A stretch of 64,000 nt of DNA from Ischnura elegans (Eukaryota > Arthropoda > Insecta > Odonata > Coenagrionidae): positions 156,415-220,414 of the forward strand of contig NW_025791691.1 of NCBI RefSeq assembly GCF_921293095.1. Direction: 5' to 3'. Under the pieces are notes generated by a model, which did not search any database, had not been told where the DNA came from, and saw only the letters and a list, made by a program, of their open reading frames with translations. The position numbers and the translations under genes were made by a program. The stretch's first letter is position 1, and every line of letters starts with the position of its first letter. Shown in pieces: positions 40,931 through 55,700 of this stretch.

Positions 40931-42975
40931 ATAAAGTGATTGGAGTAACTTTGACTCCTCGGGATGAAAATGTGGTGGTTTCTCCTTGCCTTTCACGTCA
41001 CAATACTACAGCTGTTAAAGTAAATGTTACCATGCCCGTAGTGAAATGTGTGTAGCTGTACCGACCAATGGGGTCTCCACCTTCGCACATATTAAGAAGA
41101 GCTGCTGCCCTCCCCCCCAGGTGATGAGAAGCATAATTATTGGAGGCCCCCAGTCTCCAAGTCATGACATCTTCACAGGTTTTGGTATCATTTAAATGGT
41201 CCACCTTTCCCAAGGATAGGCCAATACCCCCTCAGAACACAGTTTTTGTCCACGACTGCTTATTCGACGAGAGAACCCACTTATCTCGCAGCTAAACTCT
41301 AAATCTAGAGGTTGACCCACCATCTGCAACCTGGTGGACACACTCAATGGGTTTAAGCTCAGCCACGAGCAGTTCAATCTAACATTCAATACTTCTCCTT
41401 CATGGAGACTGAGAGCCTCCAGCTCTTGGGGATAAAGGTACACATACGCATGCTGTATCAGAGCATATTTTAACCCTTTAGCTGCAGGAATACACAATGC
41501 TGTAGTTGGGAAAAATTTAGGCGGTAGTCACCAAAAATTGCAAACAGCTGAACATGTATTATAATTCTGGCCGCAATTGAAATTTCAAACTCCAACTCTT
41601 ATATTAGTTCCAAGTTGTGCCACGAGATAACTCTGAACAAGTTAATAATCATTTCCAATATTTCTTTCTGGCTTTTAAGTTCCAGAATAGTCTCAAAATC
41701 CATTTTCAGGCATGCAATTTCGTAAAAATATTTAGCGGAGGGAGGGGAGGGGTTGAGGGGAAGTCTCTAGTAAGTGGTGCGGGACGTACCTCAGCGGTGC
41801 CGCGGTGCGTGGTGGCGCCCTGGGGGGGATTGCATAACGACGGACGATATCTCCTAATAGGTACGAAAATTTAATTTGTTACATACCGGAAAACAAAATC
41901 TTACATTTTTAATCTTCCCTAGTGGACGAGCGTGTTCACAACTCGGAAATTTGTATCTCTCCTTCTATCTTCTATGGTATTCCGTCGGTTTCTATCATTA
42001 CCTAGAGGATATGAATCATATCTCCGTGATCAGGGAAACGTGAAGCGATGGAAGTTAGCTACCTCTCACTTACACGTATAGCGTTCACCTTATCGCTGGT
42101 TTTCCACATGACAAATACATAACTATATAATGTATAGTACATTGTTGTGCCTGCACCGTACACTCATCCATCAGCCACCCTTACTAATGAACCATCACCT
42201 ACTTATTCGAGCAGGCGAACAAATGGTGAACGGTTATCGATATCACTGGCGACAATGGAAGTTTCCGAGAATTTTCGAACGTTATCTGCGAGAGTTGTCT
42301 CATTCCCATGTCCACTCAAAGACTCGATTCACGAGACTCAAACTGGAGACTTTCAGTCTCCATTGTACACGAAGCTTTAGATTGATCACTGTCGTTGTCA
42401 GTCAGTCCTTTATCAATCACTATATTGACCCGCGATCGACCATTGACGATTGGATCATTTGGGTGAATGGTGAACGGTTATCGACATCACCGACTTTGCT
42501 CATCAATGCCAGTGAGCAAAAAAAGCGATCGGAATGCAGCTCAGCGGAATGGAGAGGAACCACTAGGAAAACATCGCTGCAAATTGTACAATTGTGATCA
42601 CATCAGGCGGAAGTAATTCAAAGATTTGCACATCCATGTTTCCTTCTCCTTGTGCACAGTAGTGCTCGGCCGTCATGGTACGATTGATCATTTCATTTAA
42701 ATGATAACCATGAAGTACAATACCAGAATCATCAGTAACACATTTTTGATTTCAAAACAGCCTGTGAAGTATGACAATAGACTGGATTGGCTACAGTAAT
42801 AATCAATAGAAAGAAAAGTGTTTCACTTAGGAACAACGTCACAGTCCTTACAAAATCTCTTATATACATAAAATTCTTGTGCCACGGTTTTTTGTTTCCA
42901 AACTCCTCCGAAACGGCTGAAGCGATTCCTATGAAATTTTGTGTGCATGTTCAATATAACTGAGAATATGCTGTA
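40931..42975. other. Non-coding stretch, copy 2
   Basis: Counterpart of 2511-4560 with scattered substitutions and one-base indels. No gene recognised. Confidence 0.4.
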
Positions 42976-42982
42976 AACTATT

Positions 42983-43027
42983 TTTCATTCCTCTCCAGGG
43001 CCAATGAGGCCCTGGAGAGGAATGAAA
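42983..43027. repeat. Perfect 20-bp-stem hairpin, copy 2
   Basis: Stem arms 42983-43002 and 43008-43027 are exact complements around the loop AATGA. Copy 1 has a single mismatch in the stem. Confidence 0.92.
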
Positions 43028-44133
43028 GTAATTTGCGGTGATTAAAGAAAACATCAAAAAAAGCTGAATTTTTATCGTTTTTGGTTTATTTCCCCTTGGA
43101 CCGTCGGTATTGTTTATGTGTTTGATATCTCTTCTATCGATACAGTTTGCGATACCAGCGAAGCTTTAAATTATCCACCTGGGTTTTTGAATTAATTGGA
43201 TTTTCCAGGCAGGCCATCGCAGCGTTTACAACAAAGTTGGATCTCCAGTTAAATATGCTTCGTAATTTGAACCCACTACGGCTCTGCCATGGCACGCGTT
43301 AAGCCACTAAAATTTTTGAAAAACATTGTCGATCATTTTGAATGATAAGTGCTAAGGAAAACATGCTTTGAATTCCTAATATAATTTCGACAGATGTACC
43401 AATGGAATTCAAAAGGCTTCATTTTCCCAATAGATTGGCTTACGCAATGACAGTCAAAAAAGTCTCAAGGCCAAACGATATCTGTTTGCGGCTTTGATTT
43501 GGGTACACCGTGTTTTTCACATGGACAGTTATACGTGGCATACTCTAGCGTGGGCAAACCATCCAGTTTGTTTGTTTTGGCTTAAGATGAACTCACTGAA
43601 AATATTGTGCGCTCCATTGCACTAATAGTCTGAAAATGTATATTTTTTAACTGTTACAATGAAAGAAAAAATTGGTTGCGGTATCCAAGAGTTGGATCCC
43701 ACATCCAATTTTAATGGTTGCTATGGCCTCATCTATTTAGTTGGATGAGGAAGCCATTTTAAATGGCTGTATAAGAGATGGTTGTGACAACCAACTCTTT
43801 GGATACCGCAGCCAGCGTCGTTGGGTCTTCTGTAAATCTATATTGGATGCCACAACCTTGCAAAATTGTTGCCGTAGCGTTTAATGAATGGGTAATATTT
43901 CAATGGATATTAATATTAATAGTGTCACCATTTGAAAGTAACATTATCCTTTCGTGGTATATTTCCGCCACTTCCGACGAACATTAGAGTTAGAAAATGC
44001 ATTTTTTAAATAAAATATTTATTTCCAGTAAATTTTGGGGTTCATAATTTTCACTGCGACTTGTTACCTTGAAGACTTCCTCACCTCGGATCACTATCAT
44101 GTGGAATTGAATGCCATAGATAATGCAAATAGG

Positions 44134-44556
44134 TTAAATGATATAAGAAAGCAGTGGTCTTTTATAAAACGTATTTATTAAAAAATGAAGCAACATTTTA
44201 AGAAGAAACAAACTTTCAGTTGAAAATTTTTTTTTACACAATATCTGAAGGCTGCATACAATTCTGCTGCTATAGTCCGGCATTCTCACATAAATTACTG
44301 GCTGAAAAGATTTTAAGTTTTCGACATTGATGGAGTTTACTATAATGGTTTCAAGAACTTCATAAACATCAAAAATTTGTCGAAATCCAAGGTGTACAAA
44401 GCTTCGTAGACGAAACACTCAATCATTTTCGTTGGCAATTATTCTGTCCACTTTTCCAAATTCAGGAAGGCTGAAATCGTCGAAACCAACTGCAACACAT
44501 TTTCCACTTCGGTAACGAGTGAACTTCCTCTTCACCCAAGGCACCTCAAGGCAAGC
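44134..44556 (-). pseudogene. C-terminal coding relic of the TIR element's gene, copy 2
   Basis: Counterpart of 5728-6150, with the same in-frame TGA and a few amino-acid differences (for example Gly to Asp and Ser to Ala just before the stop). Confidence 0.4.
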
Positions 44557-45603
44557 TGACACAAACTCACGGGGAATTTTCCTATAAGTTCACAGTGTCC
44601 ATCAACACCTCACAATCTTCCACTAAGGTACTGGAATAAGTATATAAAAAATTTACATAATTAAACTTGCCTTTATGATTATTCGTTATACTCTTTTGCA
44701 ATTAGTTACCAACGTTTTACATGAAAAGGAAGCTACTTCCTACTCATAACTTAAGCTATTTATACAGTACATAAATCAGCCGTAACTTCTTGACATGTAA
44801 ACATCAAGAATAGCTAGATCAGGAGAAAAATTATTTTAAAAATTCTGTGGTATGTTACACCTTGCAATATGGATACTATTGTTATAGGTCTATATGTCAT
44901 CGATTTGAGTTCTAAATTTCGTGATACACAGCTCTACATTGCAGTTCATACGCATTGTAACGTTTGATATTATGTTTATGTTTTGATTTCTATTATTTAT
45001 TTGATGTTTATGTTTGGATTGTTGCCAATGAGTCGTTGAAAAGAGAGAGGGAATTGTTGAGAGGGAAGCATTTTAAATATGACCTGGAAGGAAGGAGAGG
45101 AGAAAAAGAAATTGTGATATGAAATGAATAAAGAGGTCTCTGGAAAAAGCTAGTGTCTGCTTTTACACTTTGATATTATATGCATTTAGGTTAGTGTCCT
45201 TCGCATAATTAGTGCATAAGTATCTGCATTTATACTTGTACAGTGGAACTCAGGTTATCCGGTGTGCATGAAATTGCAATCCAATCCAATTGAAATTGAA
45301 ATCTAATGGAAAACTACTTGAAACTTTTCATCAATGGATTAAATGAGAATACAAACATTTCATTCAGTAAAAGTGATGTTGTAATACACATGTATTAAGT
45401 TAAAATGCATTCATCTATTTAGTAACGAAATGTATAGTTCATATGTAGTCATTAAAATTGACCGGAAGTATTTTCGGAAAAACGTATGGGCTGAAAAATA
45501 CAATATCCAACCTAAGGATAATATCAACCCCCAAGATAAAATCTTGAATGGTGAAATAAAATAAGAGTTACGCATAATAACGAAACACAATAGGCAAGCT
45601 TAC

Positions 45604-45685
45604 CGGTAAATTTTTCCTGGAGAAGGTCCAGGCCCAAAGCATCAAGAAAATCCTTAGCTTGGTCATCTTCTCGTATTAAAGTGCT
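45604..45685 (-). pseudogene. SAM-like exon inside the 2.4-kb TIR element, copy 2
   Basis: Same splice boundaries and same peptide as 7199-7280. The two base differences are synonymous. Confidence 0.5.
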
Positions 45686-46178
45686 CTAAGATATAAGAAA
45701 AGTATTAAAATTGGCATTGAATGGCAATATTTTCTCACTTGCAAGAGCAAACTTAAAAGCTATTTACTTACCACAAAGCACGCCAAACATGTTCACTTAC
45801 GAGTTGTTTCTTATAAGAACTGTTTGGGAGACCGTCGCTATAGTGATGACTGACGCACAAGCGATAATAGTCGCCTTATCCATCGAGTTGGCTGTGGGAT
45901 CCAACTATTGGATGAGGGATATGTTCGAGATTGGTGTGGGGACCAACACTTGGACACTACAACCAAGTTATGATTGTCCAATTTAATTAGATATACCACC
46001 TAATCGCTTTGGCTGCCGTGTCTGTTGCAGTGGATACTGCATCCAACTTTCACTTATCCAATTAAAACTGGATGTCTCATCCAATCCTTTTTTTGAGTGC
46101 ACATTTGACGTCAAGATATGAATAATTTTTATTTTCTTGAACTCATAAATAAAGACTGATTAGGGTCACATTGATTGC

Positions 46179-46369
46179 TATGGAAGAAAATTCACCAGCA
46201 CCGGAAATCGAACCATTTACCTTTTATTTTTGACATCTAGCATCGTATGCCTCGGTAAAGTTGCTCCACCAATGAGGGAACCTGGACAGCGAAGTGGTGT
46301 GCGCTGTGGCCAGAAAAGCCGAACTGGGGATCCGAGCCATGCTAAGCTTAGCCGAACTATGAAAGTCGG
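46179..46369 (-). repeat. tRNA-derived SINE downstream of the gene, copy 2
   Basis: Counterpart of 7775-7965. Confidence 0.5.
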
Positions 46370-46483
46370 TCTTTGGATCGATTCTCGGTCAAGGGAAATT
46401 TTCTCTAGAGGTATTACATATGGAATCAAATGGTAGGTTTAAAAATACCAATTGCGAAAAGTCTGTGGAATATACAAAGCTTG

Positions 46484-46489
46484 TTTATT
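46484..46489 (-). promoter_or_regulatory. AATAAA polyadenylation signal, copy 2
   Basis: Same spacing from the stop codon as in copy 1. Confidence 0.7.
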
Positions 46490-46538
46490 TCACTGAATCA
46501 TACAGTTTCAACGTGTATAGCCTCAAACTTCATGTTAT

Positions 46539-46700
46539 TCAGTTCACATGGCTTAGAATCCATTCTCTGTGGTAACTTACTCTCGTGTAACCATCTGGTC
46601 CAACGTCACATCCCTTCGCGTTCCCAAATGATAATAATCCAATCAAAAGATTGGGACCTTCTCTGTTGAAATCCTTATAAAGTGGTCCACCACCATCACC
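46539..46700 (-). CDS. Serine protease homologue exon 7 (Ser-to-Gly), copy 2
   Basis: One synonymous change (CCA to CCC). GDGGGP is retained. Confidence 0.94.
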   Translation of the reverse strand, partial: GDGGGPLYKDFNREGPNLLIGLLSFGNAKGCDVGPDGYTRVSYHREWILSHVN

Positions 46701-49700
46701 CTAAAGTAGAAAGGAAAAAAAATTCTATCTGAGAAGGAAAAATATTTCAAATGTACACAAAAAATAAAACAGATCCTTTTATTGTTTCATTACATGCCCT
46801 TAAAACGTAAATATTTAAAAATAATTGTCTCCTATATATCTGTGTAAATAAAAAAGCGAAGTAATGTTCTGGTTTGACAATTTTAAAATATCATCATCAA
46901 TTGCCCTTCGCTGGCAGGTCCCAAACACCAAAGTGGTGTCCACCTCATTCTGTCTGAGACCTCCATTGTGGTTTCCCTATAGCTTCTTCATTACCTTAAT
47001 GCGACTGCTATCTTCAGCCTTCTTCCTCCTCTTTTCTTTTCTCTTTCCACTTTTCCCTCGATTGCTGTATTTAAAATCCCCTTCCCTCTTAAAATATGCC
47101 AGATCCAATTGCTCTTTCTCTTCATTACAGTTTTTAATAATGTCCTTTCCTCTCCAACTCTCCCCAGCACCTTCTTATTCCTCACTTCAGGGACCCACTT
47201 CACTCTCTCTCATATTTTCCACACCAACATTTCAAAAGCGTTGTTCCTTTTCCTATCTCTTCTTCCCAAGGTCCGCGTTTAACATCCATATAACGCAACA
47301 CTCAACTCGTAGCATTTCACTATTATCTTCCTCGTCCCTAAATTCATACTGCTACATAGTACCTTCTTCTATTCTTATTAAATGCTATCTTTACCATAGC
47401 TATTCTCGTCTTTATCTCTCTCACTCCTCCAGTCTTCAGTCGGCACGCTTCCTAAATATCTATCTTCCTTCTGACTTACTGTATCTTTTCCTCATTGATC
47501 ACAGCATTCACGTTTCCGCCATCATTTACTCTCATAACTTTCGTGTCCACATCATTTTATTTCATTCCTTCCTCTGAATCGTATTATTCTTTGAAGTGCC
47601 CGTTTGTAGTCGGCAAGAATCCCCATGTCCTCGGACAACCTGATGAATTTTATCTCATGTCCTCCTATCACTATCCCTTTTTAACTTTTCATGGTTTTGA
47701 TGACCATCTCCTCTATATATTAAATAGGGTGGGTGAAAGGCAGCAGCCCTGCATTACCCCCCTGCCCAGAAATATATTAAAATATATAAAAACAAAAAAA
47801 TGGAAGGATCTCTCTAAGACTTTCCTACCTTGTAAGGTAGGCTTTACTGCAATTACATTTTTATTCCATTGCAAAATTTTGAAGGTAAAATTGATGTTCT
47901 TACATCGCATCCTCCTTGACCCGAATCACCGCGTGTGCAAATAATGCCGTCTGTAATACTGCTTCCGTAGACACTTCTGCAATCATCATTGGATATTACA
48001 GTCACAGGAGCATACTGCAGTACCTCAGATTCTGATCCACCTATAAAATATAATTTAATCACTTTACATTCAAACTGAATATCTTAATTCTATTTATTAT
48101 CATTCGTTACCGATGCAGGAAATCAGGGTGCATTTAATATGAATTCGCTAAGCTTAAAGGCGGAGGACTACTTGGATGGTTGTAATGTCGCATTCTTTAG
48201 TATCTACTGATTAGCGTGGCTAACTGGCGGTAATGAACTGCTGCCGAAACTATTGTCGCTCAATATGTCCGTTACTCCGCTATGATATACATGTTCCCCT
48301 GAAAAATATATTTACTCCATTGTTGTAGATTTTTCCATGACAATTGAGCTTTAGAAACAATTTTTATGTTCGAAATTTAATGTATTCTTATTGCTGATAG
48401 CTCGCTCTAGTTCCTGAATAATTTACTCATCTAACGAAATTAACCTTACATTCGAAAAAGGTATAAAAAAATTATATTGTGTATTTTTTAATTAGTATTT
48501 CCAATTTACTCTCCTTCTAGCTCTATAAATTTTTTCACGCGTTTTTACAACAATTTTAAGCCGTCAAAAAGTAGAGCTTTTAGATAGCCTCAAAATAGGC
48601 AATAATTTGGGTAATGACCTCTTCTTTAGACATAAAACTTTGCCTGTAAGCTATTTATTCAGATTTTGAAATAGTAAAAAGTTATTGGAGATAAAATCTA
48701 GTAAATGCGCTGAATTTTTTAATGATTGAAACTTTAATTCCGTAATTTTGGCTATTGTAACTAAACAGATGAACAACCGTACATTGTCTTGCTGAAGAAA
48801 GAACGTTTTCTGCTCCAAATAAGGACGCTTTTCTTGATTTCTGTCATTAACCGGTCCAATAGCAATTTATAATACTCTTTTGTTATCGTTTTTTCCTTTA
48901 CCCCGTAATCGATGTGGATTATTCTGCATGCATCACAAAATATCGTTACCATGACCCTAATGGCCCATTTCACCATTTTCGCCTGTTTCGGAGCACTTTC
49001 ATCTTAAAAATTACATTTTTCACCGGTTATTTTGTCTTTGAAGTGTAGGGATGAGCCCATACTTCATCAAAAGTTGTGTATCGACGCGGAAAATCCTGAG
49101 GATTGCGGCTGAAAGGCGCCAAAACAGCCTCAGCGTTGACGACACGATTTCATTTATTCTACACTGTGACCAGTGGCGTAACTAGGAAAATTCTTTGGGG
49201 GAGATAAGAGGGCTTTATGGGGGATGAGAGGGCTTTAGGGGGGTGAGTGGGGTTAGTGGGGGTTACTACCCCCAGGAAACGGGGAGTTCGAGAAAATATT
49301 TGAAAAAAAATGCCTGAAAATGCATTTTACATTATTTTGGCACTTAAATTTTAACTTTAAGCAGGTGCAGATTTTATAAATCAAATCCAGACAAGATTTT
49401 GGAATATTTTTTTGATTTCTCTAAGGCTTTGGGGTGGGGGGAAATATCCCCTCTTTCCCCCCCCCCCACCCCATAGTTACGCCACTGACTGTGGCCAAAT
49501 GTGGCAGCGATCTTGACGAGGTTTTTTTCACACCAAAATTATCGTGCAAAATTAAAGAAATTGCGCACTGCGATAAGCCTGTGGTCTTACATATTAACGC
49601 ACTTCGTTTCGTCTATCACTGCCTTCGATTCGTTTTTCAGCCGCAAGACCTTATTTTAAAGGGCACAGCCGGATAAAGAGGGTGAAAAGTCCCCCCTCCG

Positions 49701-52700
49701 GGATTTTTCCCGTACTTGGGGTATGCAATTTAGGATCAAATTGGACAAACCTCCCCACATTTCCAACCTGCTAGAGGCCCACCAGGGCCGGCTAGATCGA
49801 AAATACGATTTTCACTCTTTTTTTAATATCTCGGTCAAAAAGGCATATTTTTTGATGTTGTTTGCGGCATTTGAAACCTTATTTAATGGAGCAGATTTCC
49901 AATTGTTTTCAAGAACTTTGAGCGGGACAAGATGATATTGCGTTGATTTGAAAATTTCTAACGCATGTTTTTATAAAATATGTTTGCGAGGGCCAAAAAG
50001 AAAAAACGTTTTATGGAGGTGTTTTTTAAAACCTTTCGGCTGACGTATTGAAAAAATAATTTTTAGGTGGTGGAACATCGCGAAAAAATGCGATTGAAAA
50101 TATGCGATTTTGGCCATTTGCCTCTATGCTCTGGCCCTCCATAACACCCCTTTTGATATATTATAGTATTATACCGATTAAGGCGCCCTCCACAGGATCA
50201 GAATTGTATGTATACTGGTTCCGAAAATGGCTTCTCTGCCCTTGAAAACACCCGAGTATACTAAAAAGAATTTCCCGGCCTACAACCCCCTCCGTCACTC
50301 CTTTCAAACGTTAGAATTGGTTTGATTTTACCGTAATAAACGCCCCATGATAATTTATTGAACTTCCTCAATATCCTCCCTATCAGTAATAAATTTATTG
50401 AAATTACTTCACCTATGCTAAACCATTGGGATTTAATCATAAGTTAATTATAGCTGTTTGCTGAAATAAAAAAAATAATGGGTTTCAACTTTTTTCCAGT
50501 TGGCATACAAATAAAAAAAAATCTGGTGAACAGTATCTAGCCAAACAGATGAATTTTCGGTGAATTTTCACTATATATTTTTATATTGACTCCAGGATGT
50601 CAATGAAAATTGGTCTAGAAAGGTTGTTCGTCGCCCCCATCATCAAAGGTTATTTGTCATTGATGCTTGTTATTATAATGGCCGTCAAAACAATTCTAGT
50701 TAAAATCACGGCCGGTCTTTCGATTTTATCTTGGTACTGCCCCTTGGACAAATAATAAATTGCTGCTGCTATATGAGCGCAACACCGTATTCTTCTATTT
50801 CCATTACCACAATCACAGCAATATGTCAATATGCTGCCTCATACGATGCCATTTGCTGTAAGTATATTCTAAATAAAAATTACCTACCCGTCTTAATTTA
50901 GCCACGAATCACAATTGATTCAATTCTTAAGTCGTTAACTGAGCTCGCTTGCCTTTCAACTTCGGCATCAGCACACTGAACTCTAAATCATCTTCTAAAT
51001 ATGACACAACATCCCGAAAGCCTCTATCCAGAATCCAAAATGTCACACTTTTTCATGAAACTTTTCATTGGATATGCCGATTGCAAGATTGATTTTAGAG
51101 AATCGGCATCATTTTTGATTGGCCAAAAAAGGTCCGGGCATATGAACCATAATCCATCAAGGGTAAAAATAGGGAATGGTTACAAAGGGGAACTAGTACT
51201 GTTCATGTGTCCGGTTTGAAGCTTGAGCAGAAAAACTATCAGCCCTTGACTAACTGACCTAACATCCGAATTTCTCGTCGACGTTACTCAATTACTTGGT
51301 CCCAAGGCAAACCAGTAAAAGTTCGCGGACAATCAGTTGTCTGGAAAATTCAAGTCACAATGTTTCACCGTCAAACTGCGGTTAGATAAATATGCCACTT
51401 TGTCCACAAATAGACTAATTTTAGATACATGCAAGGAAATAATTATGCAATAGATACGGAAAGTGGTAATTTCATAGGTAAAAACCGCTTATCATGTAGA
51501 TAATCCTTACACACCACATTTTTGAAAGGAATGATCAACCTTCTTTCACCTGCAATCTAGCTTCTACGGTAACAGGATGGAGGTAATTTGTAGCGGTATA
51601 TCCACAAATGAGACAGCATTTGTGCGTAGATACAACGCGGGGAAAACTCAAATCGAGCTCATTTTCTTAATCTATATTCTGAAATTCCGGCGGTTTTTGG
51701 AGGCCCTGAAACCATTTTCGGCACCAGTACACATACAATTCTGTTCCTGTGGTGGGCACCTTAATCGGTAGAATACTATAATATATAAAAAGGGGTGTTA
51801 TGGAGGGCAAGAGCATAGAGCCAAATGGCCAAAAGTGCATATTTTTAATCGCATTTTTTCGCGATGTTCCACCCCAACCGAAATTAACCCAAAGAGTTGC
51901 AACACAAACATAGATGTGCGATAAACTTAATGCAGCCTGCAGGGCTATTCAGTAACTCTTTACTTGGTCGCGAAGACGAAAGATTCCGTTTACGTGGTTA
52001 CGCCGCGTAAACATTCGAAGACGCGTAATTTGCTATTCAGTAGGCTTCACGAAAACATTTTCGTGCCTTCCCCTCCGCGGTAGTGGGGAAGTCGAAGAAA
52101 CCCGAAGTTTTCCTGCAATACGTCACTGCGAGCCAATCAGAGAAAATGGGCATGCAATTGTCCTCGACAAACAAAAATAGAGCGAGATTCAGCTGGTAAA
52201 TGCAATGCTATTATGAATTATAACGTTGATTAATGAAAAGTATGTTGTACACTTTTAAATATAAGTGAGAGCTCAACGTGTATATTAATGTTGAAGGTGA
52301 GTGCGTTGGAAATATGTATGCGATTAACCACCTAAGATTACAGTGAGTAGTTGGGATAAAAACTTGTAAATGAGAGGAATTTGGCGTTATTATGCATTTG
52401 CTTATGCCAGATTTTAGGTATGCCTTTGCTTTGATGGACCCATTTTAATGATAATACAAGTATTTGAATTGAAGTAGTCAGTTTCGTCATATCGTTTATC
52501 GCAGAATTGGCCGGATAATTAGTTATAAGCAATGAAAATAGTAATGTAAAAAGTCCTCATGAGTGTGGTAAAATGTTTTGAAAATTATTATCAACCGCAA
52601 GCAGGGGCGGATCCAGGATTTTTTTCTGGGAGGGGCACAAGCAAGGCTTTATCCAGGATTTTGTTCTGGGAGGGGCACAAGGATACCTCGTAATACAAAA

Positions 52701-55700
52701 CGAACGCAATGATAATGGGACCGTATTAAAAATCTTGCATATTTTTGAGGGTCTGGGGGGGGCACGTGCCCCCGTGCCCCCCCCCCTGGATCCGCCTATG
52801 ACCGCAAGCGATGTCCTAAAAATAGTTTGCTTAATTATTGGAAGACTGTAGATAAGAAAGGATAACTTTACGGGATAAGAGCTGGTAACAGGGTGCTAAG
52901 AAGACGGAAAATAAGGTGAAGAACTAAACCCCTCAAAATAGATAAAAATAAGAATCTATTTACAACGGACTGCCTATCGTTACGTTGTAACCCTGACTTC
53001 AATTTTCACAATTTGTGTCCTGGCATTAACATTTAAGAGTTATGGTACTGACGAAATGCGTCTCAACATTTGTCGCTAACGTATATAAGTACACTTAACT
53101 TTTTAGAATAGAAGTGACATTAAGTTCATATTTTTATTGAATAAATTCAAATTCTTCATTTTGTAGTGGTTTCAATGTAAGAGATACCTTGGGAATTTTT
53201 AAATTATGTACAAAGTCAAGTGAAGGAGTATATACCTCATAATTTTGGATTCTTAAAAATCAATCACGCTATAATATTATATAGGTAGCAAATTTGCAGC
53301 AACTAAAGTCATCAGCACACCTAAAAATATCACTTTCTTACTACCGTTCCTAAGAAAAAGGAAGCACAGCCTGAATGGGTTGACTGAGCCTAACTGAGTT
53401 TTCGTTGACAACTCTCGTCGCGTAAACTGAAGCACGAAACTTACGTGGCGGAATGTTCGAAATGGCTTACAGAATAGCAACAATGTAATTTTCGCGATCC
53501 CGTCACGAAATCTTTCGTCTTCGCGACCGCGTAAACAGTTACTGAATAGCCCTGCTGGTTTTGATTTCCTTTTCAGAGTTAACTCTTTCACGAACGAGTG
53601 TTTGATCATCGCACGAAATCCTCTTTTATCTATTTTTAAAAACAAATTAAAGTTGTTCACTGCAATCGGGAAGAGCAATGAAAGTATGGATACGGTTGAC
53701 ACTTTAACAATTGACTTGTCACGTATGCTGCTTTCTGGTTGACAATATTTTTTTACACTAAGAGAGCAATTTCTCTGAGATTCTAAGGACTATTGAACGA
53801 CCCTCGTAGAACGAGGAATAGACTTACCCGCATAAGAAGAACCCCATCCACTAAGCCACGCTGGTTCGTTGACGTATGTATCGTCATTTGTTGGAAGCAG
53901 AGCCGGAGAAATGTAGTCTGGAAAGAGATGAAAATTTTTTGAATGGTAAAGTTCCTTTCATCAACTAACGGTTGAAAACTATCTTGCGACAACGTTCCAT
54001 ACCACGGGATTTAGCATATGACGAATGATACGACGAATAATAATCGTGAACTAGTTTCGATGCATTCATACATATAACAGTAAAGTTTGAGTCAATATTA
54101 AAGTGGACATATACTACATCCTTTGCATATTTCGTATTACGTCGTGGTTTTCCTTAAAATCTCGCCTCAAATTGTTGATTTCATATGTAATTATTATTTA
54201 AATGGCTCACAATTACACAATTGTTGTCTTTAAACTTAAGATACCTTTATAGTAGATAATTGCATAGAGTAGGTGTTAATTTGTATAGTTAAGAAAAAGC
54301 GCGTATTTTGGAAATCACACATATATAAGAATTACTCAGTTTTCGGAGTTATCTTCTTCTTATACATACCATTAAAGCGGAGTTTCTCTGACAGCTTCAG
54401 AAAGGCAATATCATTGGATAGTTCTCTGAATCATATCCTCCGTGGATAATGAGATAATATACTCAAATAAATTGCTGTGATGAAAAATTCCCCTGGATCG
54501 GGAATCGAACCACTGACCTTTGTCTTTCCGGGCTACGCTGTCCAGGTTCCTGAACTAGTTAGTCCGATGACCCTCGGTACAATTGCAATGGGATCTCAGG
54601 AACCTGGTTTGCGTAAATAAATCTCTCAGCTTTCGTAGTTATTAACTTTATAAAGTTACTACTTATACATACCATTAAAATGGAGTTGCTGTGACAGCTT
54701 CAGCAAGGCAATATCATTGGCTACTGCGTTTGGATCGAATCCATCGTGAATAATGGCCTCTACAGATTGTACAACAACTCGCGAGCTCTCATCCCCGCGA
54801 AGCTTTACAACGCCCGCGTAGATGGTGAACAGCTTCCCCCTGAAAAATTCACAAGTGAAATAAAATTTTCAAATGAAATCGCTGCCATGAATTCCAAATT
54901 TACAGAAAGCAATATCCTCATTGAATGCAGTAAAAAATCGAATTTACACGATAATTTTGTGCTACTCTGAAACTCGTATTTGGTTTGATACAATCTGTTT
55001 ATAAGTTTTTTCTTATCTCGTATATACCCTGCCTTGGAATTGTTATCTGTGAGCGTACACGTCAAAGTAAAAAATACCATTTAAGTGGAACTCCTCTGAC
55101 AGCTTCAGTAAGGCAATGTGATTGGTTAAATGGTCAGGATTGTTTTTTATATGGCCTAGTGGTCTTTCTTCATTTTTTGAGTGCCACAGTTTCATCTAAA
55201 TTTGCGATTATCTCACTTACCTACGAAAACTGGGGCTATCGTCAAACTTTAAGTCATTCGTATGTATTCTATATAATACTGTAAGATATATGAGGAGTTA
55301 TAGCAACGCTGCATGGTAAATTATCTCCAAGGTTAGAATTGCCTCTACGGCAAAATCGATGCTACTACGGGAATCAACCCTTTTCAAGTAATTTCTTCTT
55401 GACATTTTCACAAAATTCGACTCACCCTACTGCACATTGAGCCGCTGTTACCACATATGAAGGATGAATGATTACGCCTCCACAGAATACTGACGTATCA
55501 GAGTCCACAGAAACCTGGAATGGAATTTGCCCCAATGTAGCTGTAAAACCACCAGCAATCTTTGGCTGGGCTTTTTCGTGCCCTGAAATATGATAATACA
55601 CATATTAGAATGCTGATAGCAAAGGCACAATTTTTAATCAGTGTGTATGAATATATACTCATAGTTATACTATTGGTTAGTAAACCACGTTGATTTTGGA

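Larger units (their letters stand above)
43663..46094. mobile_element. 2.4-kb TIR element with TTGGAT-rich ends, copy 2
   Basis: Counterpart of 5252-7690 with the same inverted ends. Small deletions near 43365 (just outside) and 43947 distinguish it from copy 1. Confidence 0.55.
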
